A stretch of 64,000 bases of DNA from Hofstenia miamia. Lineage: Eukaryota > Xenacoelomorpha > Acoela. Each line of letters begins with the position of its first letter. Within the stretch, counting starts at the first letter, position 1. Below are positions 35,200-48,477 of the stretch, piece after piece. Under the pieces are notes generated by a model, which had not been told where the DNA came from, did no database searches, and saw only the letters and a list, made by a program, of their open reading frames with translations. A program made the translations under genes and the position numbers. The stretch spans positions 10,101 to 74,100 of the forward strand of contig SCFE01000036.1 of assembly GCA_004352715.1 (NCBI GenBank), in the 5' to 3' direction.

Positions 35200-38100
35200 C
35201 TTTGAAGAGCTAGCTAGTTGGGACAGCAAAATTTTCTTTAAAATTCCGTGCCAATAATCAGGTTAGAAATTTACCACCCAATATCTGCGATTTTTGCAGA
35301 GGACTAGACATTGTTTTCTTTTGTCAACATTCTGTTGAACATCATATCAATTGATTAGATTTGTACCTTTATTAACATAGGAAATAAGTCGAAAAATACA
35401 TTTATGCAGCTTTTTGCTAGTTTCTCCTCATATCGAATTCTGTTTATTTAGTGAATTCCTTTCTAGAATTAATCTGATTAACAACTAAGCCGCTTGACAT
35501 TCCTTTTTGATACTAGCAACATCATTAAGATGAGATATGAGAAACACAAAATCCTAGTTCTACACAATTTTTAATAGGAATTTTTTAAGAAATTGAATAG
35601 TTTAACTACAAAAAAAGAAAACACAAAAATGTTAATGGTCTAAAAGTTCAACAAATATCAAAACGTAGAAGGCATTGAAAAAAATCAATGTTAATATAAA
35701 GTTTGAACTTGTTCGGTTATGTAGTCTTCAGCGTTAATATTTTTATTACATCAAACTACTTTATCTCTATAATAATAATTGAAAAAATACAAACATATTA
35801 CAAAACGTATATTTACTAATTTGAACTTCTATTTCTTAGATGAATTATAATTTTAGTGGACAAATAAACTTAGGTGAATGCGTTACATTATAATTAAGAA
35901 TTCTTGTAAAATATAGCTATTCCTTGCAGAACAAAATCATTGGTTAAAACATCATCATTGACATTAATTTGAAAAGCTTAATTACTTTATATTTCACAAA
36001 AAATATTTTATAAAGGAAACTTATTTAACGTATGAATTGCATTTTGAAAATTTTCAACTTACTCTTAATTTTATAAGAAATTCAAAACTCAAAGTTTCAA
36101 TAAAATATAAACTTCTATTAAATATACCTATTCTTTAACTGGCTTCTTGTCTAGATAAATTAATTTTGAAAATTATTTATAAAATTTGCAAGGTTTGCTA
36201 AAATTGATAATTTTTTGTTTTTTCTTATTCTTGTAGAACAAAAACTATACATTAAGTGCAGTAAAACTTGCTGTTAAGGTTCGCCGAAACCAATTTTAGG
36301 TGGATAGTATTTCAATATTATTTAGGCTCGAATTCCATTCCACTGTCATTAATATTGCCTCATGATATTCTTCGAGCAAAAAACATTAAATAAAGCTACA
36401 ATGTTTTCTTTAGCCTGAGTGTGCGCCAAAATGTGGTGGCAAGCGGTGGAGGCACATCCAATCAAGTACATTTTCGGTAAAACTAATGAAAAGATTTTTA
36501 CTTCTGGAATTACTTGTAAGCAACAGTGCCTAAGAAATAACTGTGTTAAATAAAGACAACATAGACACTTGGTTTGTAATTGCAGAAAAGTGTTTAGAGT
36601 CCTCTGCTATAAAACGATTCGAATGTGCCGTTTCTTTGATCCATTGCAATATTTTTTAATCTATATATATTTTTGAATAAACGCTTCTTGGTTTGAAATG
36701 CTATTTTAAATTGTGACGTTTAAGAAGTCTAATATATGTTAATGTCAATCATCCATTACATCTTGCGTTAGTTAATAAAATATAATTATATTATTGGCAA
36801 TTTGTCTTCGGATTTCTAAATTTAACCTCTTTTGACAGGTCCTCTTCATTATAGCCTTTCCATTTTCATTTCATTATTTAGAAGTGATAATGATTAAATT
36901 GAAGCAAGTGTGTTGACATAAAATACTATTATTTTCCAACATCAATCCTTTAGAAAGAGTAATTCATAAAATTTAATTTCATTAGAGAGTAAGCAAATAA
37001 TATATTTATATCAGAAACTGCTCATAAAAACTTTGGATAAAACAGTAACTGTATTAAAAAACTAAGTTGACAATAAATAAATAATTGAAATATTCAAAAT
37101 TGGAAATGTATGAATTCAGGTTTTTCCCGAAATGTGTGGATTATCTTTTTTCTAGTCGCTCATCCACAATTAATATCAAAATGAAAAATGCGTTGTTTGT
37201 ATACAACTTTGTGAAACATGACTCATCAAAACATTATTTTCAAACAAACGTTTTAGAAGAGTTCTGTATTTCTTTTACCAGTGTATCTGTTAAAAGATAT
37301 AATCAAATAATTAGAACTGGGGAAACCTCTGATTAATCAGTTACTTTTAAGAAAGCAATTCATTATAAAACCAATAATTCACAAAATTTATTAGTTATCA
37401 GTTGAATTATTTTTTGCTTCTTTAGACATACAACACATACTCCTCAGAAATTTGATGCTCGGTCTTTAATAAGATTAAATTATAATTGCAAAATTAAATT
37501 AAGATCAGTGTGAAATATAAGAGAAGTAGTATAAATTGCAGAATGTCTAATCGCTTAATGGCGATTAGTGAGAATAAACCGGGCATGGTTTGCTTAGGTA
37601 TTTAAAAAAATTACCGACAAATGAGGTGAGGTTTCTAAAAATTACTTATTTATACATACGGTGTCTGGAAATCAATTCAAATGCCGTGAATGTAAAAAAA
37701 TATAAATTATCTGTTGAAAAATATTCTATGCATTTCGAAGCTATACATTGGTATCACATACTCTTCTAAATCTCAGTTGGAGTGTTTCAGCTTCAGAGTG
37801 TAGATGTAGGTCGAGCCGGAACTAGTTTGTAAGACAAACAGAATCATATGACAATAACATAACCAGATAAATACTTGCAGAAATGAATCATGGATTGGGG
37901 CGTGCCTATATAATGAAAGGATGTGTTTTGTAATGACGGTGGAAGGCAATCAATCCCAGGATATTTTTCTCCAGTTTTTGTTCACTTCTGAGATTTTTTG
38001 TACCTTCTATTTATAAAATGTATTTTTAGTTCTTCAAATTCATAAAAAGGTTAGGTAGAAAGGACACTAAATTGATTAATTGAGAACATGAATAACATAT

Positions 38101-38815
38101 TACACGTTCAAAGAAATTTGTTCATGTTGCATGCATTACAGTTAGTGGCGTTATGCATAGAATACAGTATAAAGCTCTAAACTTTAAATACCTTAACTGC
38201 TAACCATAGAGTATTCAAGATCTGTAGCCTTTCCATGTCATGAAATTTATTTGTTCAATGTATATGAGATCTGATAAAAAATTTATTGACACAATCTATC
38301 TACCATCCGGAAATTTGTGAGATCGCCCTCGTGGGAAGCCCATTCGTTGGTTGTGATACGATTGGTTACTGAAATATAAACATCAATAAAGATGCTCTAT
38401 TGAACATATTTAAGCATGTTTGATGCCAACCTCTACTCAGACAATCCATAGGACTATATTCGTTAATTCTTTGCGTGCTTTTGTTGTGATTTCCGAAAAC
38501 ATAATAAATTTTGCAATAAGAATTCATTTTAGGCTTTACTGAATTTCAATGTATGTAACCACTATAATGCCCTTCCCATTTTCTTTCAAATAGCAATTGC
38601 AATTATAATCTTTAAGGATATTCTCATGTGAAACCTCACTCAAACCCAAATAAATCATTATAATTCTTAAATACAAAATTCACAAACGCTGAATGAGAAG
38701 AGTGCAGCTAGAATGGTGATTTTTATCTAAGCTTCTTAGAAATGAATAAACCATATGTGTTGCTGCTTAAATTCAAGATCAATGACAGTGGCAACTTTGA
38801 TAAAAATTGAAAGAT
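35200..38815. other. AT-rich stretch, nothing recognised
   Basis: No motif-bearing frame or element end was seen. The open frame 37085-37336 (83 codons) has no recognisable features. Confidence 0.35.
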
Positions 38816-38819
38816 TACC

Positions 38820-39149
38820 TCACACAGACAATATCGATTTCATAGAACGACGAAAATATGATAGTGATTCAAATATTTTATTTTTCGATGCGTATTTAAT
38901 ATCTATTTTAATGGCATAACAAATCTTTCCTGGTGGGATTTCTACATTTTCCAAATTTAAGTTAGCTTTTTTTACGCGTTGTAATTTAACTGTATTCTTG
39001 TAATTATTATTTTTTAGACTGTACATAGCCTTTTTTGGATTTTTTCGTAGTTTTAACTGTATATGTAAATATGTTCTAGACAATCTAACACCTGTTTTTA
39101 GATGTTTAGCAGATGTTCTTTTTAACGCCTCATGTAAGTAAATGTGCAC
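38820..39149 (-). CDS. Basic open frame of unknown function
   Basis: A 109-codon minus-strand open frame, lysine- and arginine-rich, reading LKRTSAKHLKTGVRLSRTYL, then KLQRVKKANLNLENVEIPPG and IDIKYASKNKIFESLSYF. The frame stays open upstream of the first ATG. It has no signal peptide or known domain. It may be an exon or a chance frame. Confidence 0.2.
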   Translation of the reverse strand: MHIYLHEALKRTSAKHLKTGVRLSRTYLHIQLKLRKNPKKAMYSLKNNNYKNTVKLQRVKKANLNLENVEIPPGKICYAIKIDIKYASKNKIFESLSYFRRSMKSILSV

Positions 39150-39248
39150 TGTAGTTCTGTTTTGTTTCCTAATTTTGTGCTAACAATAACGAACTATATT
39201 TTCTTTTTCGTTTGATTAGTCGGTTTCTTATAACATTCTAGTATTTTC

Positions 39249-39914
39249 AGGTGTCAAACGGAGATGGAAGTGGGACAGATTTTTGTGAACTGTCCTCCTC
39301 ACCCCACAGAATTTGTGCCCTGCTCCATTTATACGTGTTGAAATTTGCCCAACAATATCCCAAGTTTTATATTCAACCACCCCAAATTGGCCTACTAAAA
39401 AATTCGCTACAAAACTACTTAAGATATTTTATTGCTCCATATCTGTTCTATGACCATTTTCAGTGAAGCACAACACCACTCAAATTTTTAATATGCCAAT
39501 GCAATTTAATGATATTATTTATAGCAAAATGAAATTTATTTTAACTCTATAAAGCTTTTTATAAACCTAATACTTTATATAATACATTTATACAAGGAAA
39601 ATTGCACTCCTTGCAATGTAGTTGCAAAACTATAACCTACAAATCAGATCAAAATGATCTTGATGATATCATTGAATAGAACCAAATTTCACCAAAAACT
39701 AAAAATGCATGGTAATCAATTCTTCCAAGTGCGATTCAATTTCCAAGAAAAGCCATTTTTAAGCAAAGAACTTTGTTGTAAAAAAATACTTTTACAATTT
39801 CTAAATTTGACAATCTCTTACTTCAATCTTTCTTAAGTAAAAAGCGTTTTTGCCCAATGGTTACTTACTTTTGAAAAATCTTGCCCACCTGCCCCGCCCC
39901 ACTTCTATCTCTGG
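39249..39914. mobile_element. Possible DNA element with imperfect inverted ends
   Basis: CAGGTGTCAAACGGAGATGGAAGTGGGAC...GATTTTT at 39249 and, from the other strand at 39914, CACCAGAGATAGAAGTGGGGC...AAGATTTTT share GAGAT-GAAGTGGG and the following GATTTTT. This suggests terminal inverted repeats of a 660-bp non-autonomous element. No target duplication could be recognised and no coding remains were seen. Confidence 0.35.
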
Positions 39915-39919
39915 TGTAG

Positions 39920-41660
39920 AACAACAACAGTATTTCCTGGTTACTATCTTGTTTAGTCATGTTAATGGTGTTATGGTGTGAGAATTTAGTCTTTTTAATT
40001 CAGTGATGAATTGCACTGCTTGCAAGCAACTGCAAATAGCGTGATAAAAAAGCAAGAAAAAATAACAGTTCATATTCTGAGTACATCTTTTTGTGTAGGT
40101 AAGTAAAATTAAAAAAAACGCGAGTGACAAAGCAGTTAGGCAACCCATTAAAAAACTTTCACGTCCTTGATATATGCTCATATCCACGAAAACGGGCTGG
40201 CAAAAATGGTACCCACGAGTATACCCGGGCCCAAACAGCTCAAGAAACTACAAGTTCTTGTGCATAAATCGTACAGAATGAAAAAATCAAACAAGTAGGC
40301 TGTGGTATAATAATAAGCATTTACATTTCCAAACCTATGGTAAAAGTTAAGCAAATCTGACAGTTTAACTGTTAGTGGGACTAGTTTTTATTTGACAGAC
40401 AACTTGTTTTGAACATATTATATATTAATGACAAAATTGTAGTTTCAACATGAATATGTGCTAAGCAATTTATTACGAATCCTGCACGAACCGTCTCTCT
40501 CTGATTCCATTTCTTCTTTGAGTGAAATTCGCATTTTTATTAAAGCTACATCATATCAATCCAATTATGAATATAAATTTTACTTCCATTTTCTAATTTT
40601 TTGCTTCTCGTAGTACGTATTCTTGTTGTTTCTAGAAAAGATGTATTGTATTTTATTTATTAGGAATATATGTAAATCTAGGCAATTTTATGAATGGAAA
40701 TTAGTTCTGTTTTAATCTATTCATCAATGTCTCTTTGGTCAGCCAAAAATATTTTTGTAAAACGTTGACCAAAAAGAACTCTGAAAGTGAAGTATTTCCT
40801 GTTTTAATCGATTTCCATTCGCATTTTCATGCTTTTAAGCGATTTTTATTTTATAAGACATTCCTAGAAGGCAATTTGATATTATTATCTATCGTGTTAT
40901 TGAGTTTTGTAGAAGGAAACTATCTTTCCAAACATATAGCAATTTAAAATAATATTAGACAGTTCATAGGGGAATCATTTGTAATTTCAACTTGTCATTA
41001 GCAAACTTTTATTAGTAGATATTGCAGAGGTAATGTATAGGAATCACCTAGAGAAATCCAGTTGAAATATTTCTTAGAGAAGTGTTATTATGCCTATTAA
41101 AAATTTCCTTCTTAAATAACGAATTCATGTATTTAGTTGTAAGCTTATTTAAATTAATTACAATGAACAAAGTGTTGCTAAAGAACACCCAAAATGAATA
41201 GTATCATGCTATTGTTTTAGTACCACACTCGATCATGATAGCATTAAGAAGCGCCTTTGCGTGAAAGCTCCAACCCCTGTGCCTCCTAGTAACTACCTCT
41301 GACTTTGTGCATGGCACACTTCAATAGGCTTGGAAGGTCTATGTGCATAGAAAGAAGGCGTTTAGTTTCAGTGTTATTTTCACGAGTTCTATGCATTTGA
41401 ACTACGTGAACGTTAGGTTTGAAGAGTATTTAAATTTTCTTTAAAAAATCGGAATTTTCACGCACTTCAGTCAAATTTTCAACATTTCGTTCTAGCATAT
41501 ACATAGATCAGTAGACTTGTTCATGGCTCACAATTTCTAAATTTCCTAAGAAGTTTAAAGAAAATTCTTTGAAAATGAATGTGGCAAACCGGTTCTATTT
41601 TAAAGGATACCAGAGTGTTTAAGATTACATTACCCATGAAGTTTTTTTAATTCTAAATTG
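39920..41660. other. AT-rich stretch, nothing recognised
   Basis: A small GC-rich patch (GGTACCCACGAGTATACCCG at about 40209) stands out without explanation. The hydrophobic open frame 39957-40187 on the minus strand has no known motif. Confidence 0.3.
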
Positions 41661-41665
41661 ATTTT

Positions 41666-42211
41666 TTAAAAAATATTTAATGCACACGACTCAAAAAGTA
41701 ACACACTAGAGAAATGTCTCAACTGATTTTTGGAGAGTCTTGTAGGCGCAGTACGCTTCTTAGTAAGGCTTGGGTAATCTATCTGTGAAAAAAATGGTGA
41801 GCTTAGCTGATAACCCAATGGGACATAAAAATCATGATAATAGAAGCCATAATTATGGTAATAATTTGTATGAATCTCAAGAAATCGGAATTTCATCACA
41901 CATTTGTTTTTAATTAAGTACATCAGATACTGCAATCCAATTTTGTACAAATTTTCACCATTTATGAAGGCACATTCACTATCAATTTGCAAATTTCCTA
42001 TTAGGCTTGGAGAAAATTGTTTTTGAAAAAAAATGGTTTGTTCCTTTAAAAAGCCAGCAAGCTGTTTAAGGATAATCCATGAATAATACTTTTGAAAATT
42101 TTTTAGCTTTAGTGATAGTATTTTTAATTCATTAATATTTCTTTTTTTGTATTTAACATACTTTCTTAGATATATTTCATAGCTCAAAGTATTTGAATAA
42201 AAAAAAATCAA
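41666..42211 (-). CDS. 181-codon open frame of unknown function
   Basis: One of the longest uninterrupted frames in the window and not explained by a transposon or by N runs. It is rich in F, Y, I, L and K with a tyrosine cluster (HTNYYHNYGFYYHDFYVPLG) and a more ordinary end (KKRTAPTRLSKNQLRHFSSV). No signal peptide, zinc finger or catalytic motif was recognised, and no clear splice sites decide its borders. In DNA this AT-rich, a chance frame of this length is unusual but possible. Confidence 0.25.
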   Translation of the reverse strand: MIFFYSNTLSYEIYLRKYVKYKKRNINELKILSLKLKNFQKYYSWIILKQLAGFLKEQTIFFQKQFSPSLIGNLQIDSECAFINGENLYKIGLQYLMYLIKNKCVMKFRFLEIHTNYYHNYGFYYHDFYVPLGYQLSSPFFSQIDYPSLTKKRTAPTRLSKNQLRHFSSVLLFESCALNIF

Positions 42212-42219
42212 TTTAATAA

Positions 42220-43255
42220 AATATGCTCTAAAAATCCAAGCGAGAACAAGGTTTCAAATGTACGCCAGTTATGTTTCTTGAAAATAACAATTTCTTGCAA
42301 AAATCAACTTTTAGTGCGAAATAGCTGCAATGATTTTACTTGAAGCATTCCTTTCGTTTTACTATGCTAAATTTTTAATGTACATTATATGTATTCACAT
42401 TCCCAAAGCAGCATCGATATATATGTAAATAATCAATTTGAATAATTTATGTTCTCAATCCCTTTTATAAAGTTCTGCAACAGTTGCAATGAGTCAAAAT
42501 CTTGCCCTTTTAAAAAAAAGGAAAATTCATTGTTGCTTAAATAGTTTTCGGAAGCTACAGTTAAGAAAATTTTTGTTTTTGCAAAAGTTTCTTAAATTTT
42601 GGGAGAAAATTTCCAGTTTTCATTGGCCTTTTCTACTTTTACTAAAATAATTGAAAACGTCAGTTTGCGACCAATAGCTTTCTCTTGGTTAAAACAGGAA
42701 TAATTGAAGCATGCTTATTTATTGTAATCATTGATATATAAAATTCCAGAAAATGATTGCCGTCAAATCTTATTTCTGAATTAATAAACATAATAATTTG
42801 GAAGATGTTTTAAGCTTACTGTAATAATTAAAATAATTGTTTTACAATTAGTTTTACAATGTACTAAAAAGACGACAAAATTTAAAAAAATACAGATAGA
42901 ACTTAATGCAGCACATGCAAAAACATTGAGCTTCAAAAAATCCACAGACCGAAATTCATCTTGATAAACATCTATGATGGGATAGTATAAGTATCTCAGT
43001 ATTTAATACTAGTAAATTTGAATTCCAGCTTTAACTAGACTTCTAAAATACTTAAATATATCATATTAAAATGGCAAAAATGAATAAAATACCAGCATAC
43101 TACCAACAACTCCCTGCTTTTAGCCAACAATATCAGTCTAAGAATTATAGAATACCTTAAATGAATTTCTGATGCACAAGCAAATATAGGAATGTGGTCA
43201 TGTTGCATGCAATAATTTGTAGTTCTATTGTAGAAATAAACTCGCATTGTCTCTA
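42220..43255. other. AT-rich stretch, nothing recognised
   Basis: The open frame 43035-43304 on the minus strand overlaps the end of a DNA transposon and is not convincing. Confidence 0.35.
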
Positions 43256-43260
43256 ATACA

Positions 43261-44288
43261 CAGGGTGTCCGAAAAGTCACTGTGCAGTAAAATGACTGAT
43301 ACATTTACTTATCAGAACGTTACAAACAATGTCAACCGCAGAATTCAAGACAGGCTTTCAAACATTTTTGCATGTTCGAGAAGACCATCTTGTGATATAT
43401 TTTGTTCAATGTCAGTGGTTATCGCAATTTGAAGCTCGAGAAGAGTGTGTCGATTCCTGTAAAAAATCTTTTCCTTAAGAGCGCCTCATAAGAAAAAATC
43501 AGTCAGTTTGAAATCAGGTGCCTGAGCAGATCATAACTTTCAAGATATGACTCGATTTCTAAATGATTTACAAAGAAGCCGCATAGTGGCCACAGTCATG
43601 TAGAAATCCTGCTGGAACAATCCTGCGAGAACTTCTTTCACTTCGGTCATATACTTATAATTGCGAAAAACACTACAGTACCGTTCTCTTTCAGTCAAGC
43701 TAACAATTTTCTTAAGATTACGCTTGCGATTTTGTTAATTCTTTATACCAAATACATTAAATACAAAGTTTTCAGTGCAGAGTTGGGGTTACTCAAGCAG
43801 ACGTCAGGCTGATGAGTGGGTGAAGCCACGATTGTTTCTGACCTTCCTCCTGAATTGTGTAGCTAAGGCCGGCGTGATCTTCAGAAACCTCTCGTGACCC
43901 CTGGCGACAGAGTGCTTACTTGTGTTGAGTATGATTAGCACAGTGAAGTCGAAGGCCGACCTTCAGTTGAAAGGGTTGTGCCTCTTCCGCTTTGGCCAAC
44001 AAAAACTACTACCGGTGGTAACTTTGAGAGCGCCTGCTGGCTGCTATAAAGATCCGGAAATTATATTGGAGTGCGAGCACATTTCACTGAATTCAAAGCA
44101 TCTAGTGAATTAAAGACACCGATTAAAAGGCATGTCGGATTATAACTACCTGTGACACAGCAAAGCTGCCTCAGAGGAAGGCAAAGCAAACACTGACTTG
44201 GCATATCTCATAGGCCAGAGACAAAATAGTTATCCCGGTATGACTGCCCTTACGGTTCCCCAGTGCACAGTAACTTTTTGGGCACACT
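43261..44288 (-). mobile_element. Tc1/mariner-superfamily element, degenerate, with foreign insert
   Basis: Left end CAGGGTGTCCGAAAAGTCAC (43261) and right end, from the other strand, CAGTGTGCCCAAAAAGTTAC (44288) form imperfect 28-bp terminal inverted repeats continuing TGTGCA. On the minus strand about 43640-43300 reads FQQD (second catalytic D region), then LTDFFL-GALKEKI, matching the 'LDFFLWG-LK' block after the third acidic residue. Frameshifts and stops are frequent. The half toward the right end (43740-44258) does not read as transposase and is richer in GC. Confidence 0.6.
43740..44258. other. GC-rich insert of unknown origin inside the element
   Basis: This 500-bp patch stands out by composition from both the transposase half and the flanks. 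A plus-strand open frame at 43922-44113 reads LMLSMISTVKSKADLQ-like sequence up to LRAPAGCYKDPEIILECEHI, with no known family. It could be a captured host fragment or a nested element. Confidence 0.35.
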
Positions 44289-44649
44289 GTATATAAATAT
44301 CGTGAATAATGTCATGAAGAACAAAGTTATTGGGACAGATTTAAATATAGATGTGGCCATGTTTAGTAGTGCTGATATGTTAATGAAGTATAGTATTTTA
44401 AATATCGATGATTTATTATAAGGTGTTTAACATTTTCATAGCATATGCTTGAACAACATCAGAAAGCTTACAATTAAATTCTATTTTAAATCTTCCGCAA
44501 TGAAACCAATCAGTTTTAATATTTTGTCGTAGTTTGCTTGCTGTATTATATTTAGATATATCTTGTAAATGGGTACGTTTCATTTCCCAAATGAAGCAGA
44601 TTAACTTTGAAGTGTTAAAAGACAATTGAAAGAAAATAGAAATATTTTA

Positions 44650-44841
44650 TTATCGTAGTAAGACATGAGGCACTAATCGTTTTAAAAAAATACAGCAAGT
44701 ACAGAAGACAAGGGTGGAAATGAGAGCAATTGATAGTATGCTGTCTAAAGGACCAGTAAATTGGAAAACATTGCCAACAAGGGAAGGTCCAAGAAATCTA
44801 GCGAGACTTCCACATGCTGTAAGAATTCCCATGTAGACACC
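44650..44841 (-). CDS. MFSD8: MFSD8-like terminal exon
   Basis: Acceptor AATATTTAG. It encodes GVYMGILTACGSLARFLGPS and the last helix, ending KRLVPHVLLR and TAA. AATAAA at 44651-44646 overlaps the stop. Joined to exon 7 it recreates the family run 'GP-PQGVYMG'. Confidence 0.85.
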   Translation of the reverse strand, partial: GVYMGILTACGSLARFLGPSLVGNVFQFTGPLDSILSIALISTLVFCTCCIFLKRLVPHVLLR

Positions 44842-45249
44842 CTAAATATTTTCAATTATAAATTTAGTACTTATTAATATCCTAAAACGAAATACTTTTG
44901 TTAAAAGCAGGGATGAAACTTTAGGTTTATGGTTCAGAAATAAGTTTAGAGAGAGATTGCTGTTCTTAACAATTTGAATCTAACAATTGTTCAATAAAGA
45001 TATGGAGAGGAAACTTTATTTCTCTGATCTAGGGTAATCCTATAATTGAACAATTGATTAATGATATTTTAGCTCTAAAAACGAATTAACTCATTATTTA
45101 TTGTTTAAATGCTTCAGTTTAACATTTTTTCTTGAAATTTAAAACATATATTTGTTCTATTGTCACTTAATTTCTTGTGCTACTAAATTAACTGTATTAT
45201 ATACAAGAAATTTCGGAGTTAATATTATTTGTTTATATTTTAGCTGTAT

Positions 45250-45287
<38 letters not shown>

Positions 45288-46713
45288 CATATATATACAT
45301 ACAGTACTGGCCAAAAGTTTGGGAACAGTAACCTGTCTAAAGCGTGTTTTATGCTATTTCCTGGAAACTTCGTAAAATTCCTGGAATTCCTCATTTGTTC
45401 TTATAATTTACAACAGATTCATTGAACCAATCAAATTAACACAACTTTAGATTTACACACAATACATTTTCACTGAAAAAGCACTATCATTATAGTTTGA
45501 AAAATGGTCCGTGGTAGTGAAAGTTTACAAACAAAGCATGCTCAAATTTCTATCTTGTACGAGGAATGGTACAATTATCGCGTTTTAGCTGTTAGAATGG
45601 GCGTGTCAGTATCTTCGGTATCCAGAAGTGTTATTCGCTATCAGCAACTGCAAAAATTTTTTTCTCTCGCAGGCAGTCTAGAAGACCAAAAGTGACAACC
45701 CCTCAGACTGACCATCTCATTCACCGTTATATCGTCAATCAACCATTCTCTTCATCTTCTGAAGTCAATGCAAATCTAGGTGCGGTAGTGCAGAATGTAT
45801 CAACACGCACCAATAGGCGTCGATTGAATACTACCTTTGACCTTAAATCGTGCAAACCGGCAGCAAAACCCCGATTGTCTTCAAACAAAATTCGAGACCG
45901 GTTCCGCTTCTGCAGCCAATACCAACACTACACCCCTGAGTTGTGGCATCAAGTAATGTTTAGTGACGAATCCACGCAACAAACTGTCCGCTCAGCACCT
46001 TCTGTGATGATTTGGGGTGCTATAATTGCGAGACAGTCACAGCCAAGGCTTATCTCAAAATAATTCAGGAGAAAATTCCCATGTTTATGCAGCTTCCCGG
46101 AACATCTGTACTACAACAAGATGGTGCTCCTTGCCAAAATTGTGAAACAGTGGATTGCATCACAAGACTTTCGGCTGCTTGAAAACTGGCCGGAAATCTC
46201 CCCAGACCTCAACTTCATAGAAAATTGCTGGCATCACATCAAAAACTGTCTGAGGAAGCGCCAATGCACATCACTTGACGTTCTGAATGAGCAAATTAAA
46301 GTGGTATGGTGAACAGCGATTACTGATGATTATTGTAGAAAGCTGGTCGGGTCAATGTCAAATCGCATTGCTGCGTGTTTGGCCAATAATGGTCGACATA
46401 CAAATTATTAGTGAGTTTCTCTGAATTAACTATTTACTTTCTACACGATGTTATCATATTGTTTCTACATTGTGCTATTATATTGTTTTTATATTGCGTT
46501 TTTTAGTGTAAAATACAAAAATTTATAAATTTGGAAAGTGTTCCCAAACTTTTGGCCAGTACTATATATATATNNNNNNNNNNNNNNNNNNNNNNNNNNN
46601 NNNNNNNNNNNNNNNNNNNNNNNNNNNNNNNNNNNNNNNNNNNNNNNNNNNNNNNNNNNNNNNNNNNNNNNNNNNNNNNNNNNNNNNNNNNNNNNNNNNN
46701 NNNNNNNNNNNNN

Positions 46714-46751
<38 letters not shown>

Positions 46752-48434
46752 ACCTGGGGAAATGGACCAATGATCTTTGAATATAAAGATGTTAGAGTAA
46801 CAGACAGTCCCGCAAATCCTACAGTTAACGCAAAGTTTGACGCCAAATATTGAATAAAGTACATTTGATGAGAAGCTAGACACCAATTGTACAATTGTAA
46901 ATCACAACCAACTTTCTCGTTTACCTTGGCTATTGTAAAATTCTGATTCCCAAATGTCATTTCTAGAAATACAAAATTTTGTGAAAACCGGAAATGCTCA
47001 TCTTGCATGTATTAGAGCTAGCAAATATGTACAAAAAATAAAGTCATATCAGATAGAAATGTCATGCCCTGTTTAAGGGGTTGTGACTGCAGCTCGATAT
47101 TCAAATACAAGCAAAATTTGAAAAACATAAAATTTGGATTATCGTAAGCTATTTTTAATTGGCTAGCAATTACCTTATTCATGTTAAATTAATAACATTT
47201 TAAAATCAAATTTAAGTTTTCTAAATTTTGCTTGTATTTGAATATCGAGCTGATATTGACTATCGAGCTGCAGTCGCAAACACTTATTTAACTGTTTACA
47301 TTATTGAGTAAAATATTGGAAATTTCAATATAAGATCAAATTAGGTTTTTCAACAAAAATAAAAATTTATTGAATTTTGATTTTTCTGTTGTTTCATACT
47401 CAAAGTGTAGAAAAAATTGATATGTTTTTTGGAATATATTCTCAATATTTGTGAATATTTTTTCAACAGGTTATAATGCAGTCGTGTAGCATAAAACTAA
47501 AAAATACGTTTTCGAAATAAAAGGTATATTTTTAACCCAAATAAAATTTTGAAAAAATGAATTCGAAATTCGAAATACTCGCTTTCCTGAATTAGCGTTT
47601 ATGGAATATAATATATATATGATGGATTCTCTGAAAATATCTTATCGTAATTTCTTCTCATATTTTCCAAAATACTACATTTACAATTCCTAAAGTATGC
47701 TTGGCAAAATATTTGATATTCTATGATAAAGAGGGGTCCAAATCTTGCAAAATCTTTAAATAGGACAGAAAAATATCACCTATTTGACTTGTGTCGGGAA
47801 TGTTAGAACCCAGGGGAAGCTGGATATAGTATGAAATCGTGAATATTGCCAAGTAAATGATGAAAACATATCGTTCTTTAATGCTAAAAAATTTTTAGAA
47901 TATTTCTATACAGCTTTGCATACTATTTAATTGTTGGCTTAACTGACATGAATATGACAACACTGACAAAGCCATCAATTGCTAGGAGAAGAGAATTATA
48001 GAAGATTACTTCACTGGCGTTCCAAGCAAACTCCACTTGCGTTATTGGACTGAACAATCTAAAACACCAAATATTATGCAAATATACAATGTATCGTACC
48101 ATTTCTACCTTGTGAAATTATGTAATTATATCCTTTCTATTCCTCACTTATTTACACTTTCGACTACAGTAATTTCCAGATTTTCAATAATTAACGTATT
48201 GTTATTATAAGTATTATAAGTTATAAGTTTTTATAAACCTTTTGCAGAAAGTATGTTAAGCGCAATTTGTGAATCATTAAGAGTAAAAGAAATATATAAG
48301 AAATTATATCTGAAACGTCTATAAAACAGGCTCAATGCACTGATTTAGTGCACCAAGGCTGAATTCGTTGAAAAGCAACTAAAAAATTTGAATATTATTT
48401 TAGAAACCTTTTCATAATCATTAAATCTAATGTT

Positions 48435-48477
<43 letters not shown>

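Noticed and set aside
47942-47944. Alternative donor GTTAAG for MFSD8 exon 5
   Set aside because: It gives the wrong phase for exon 6 and loses residues conserved in the family; the GTATGC donor at 47923 fits both.
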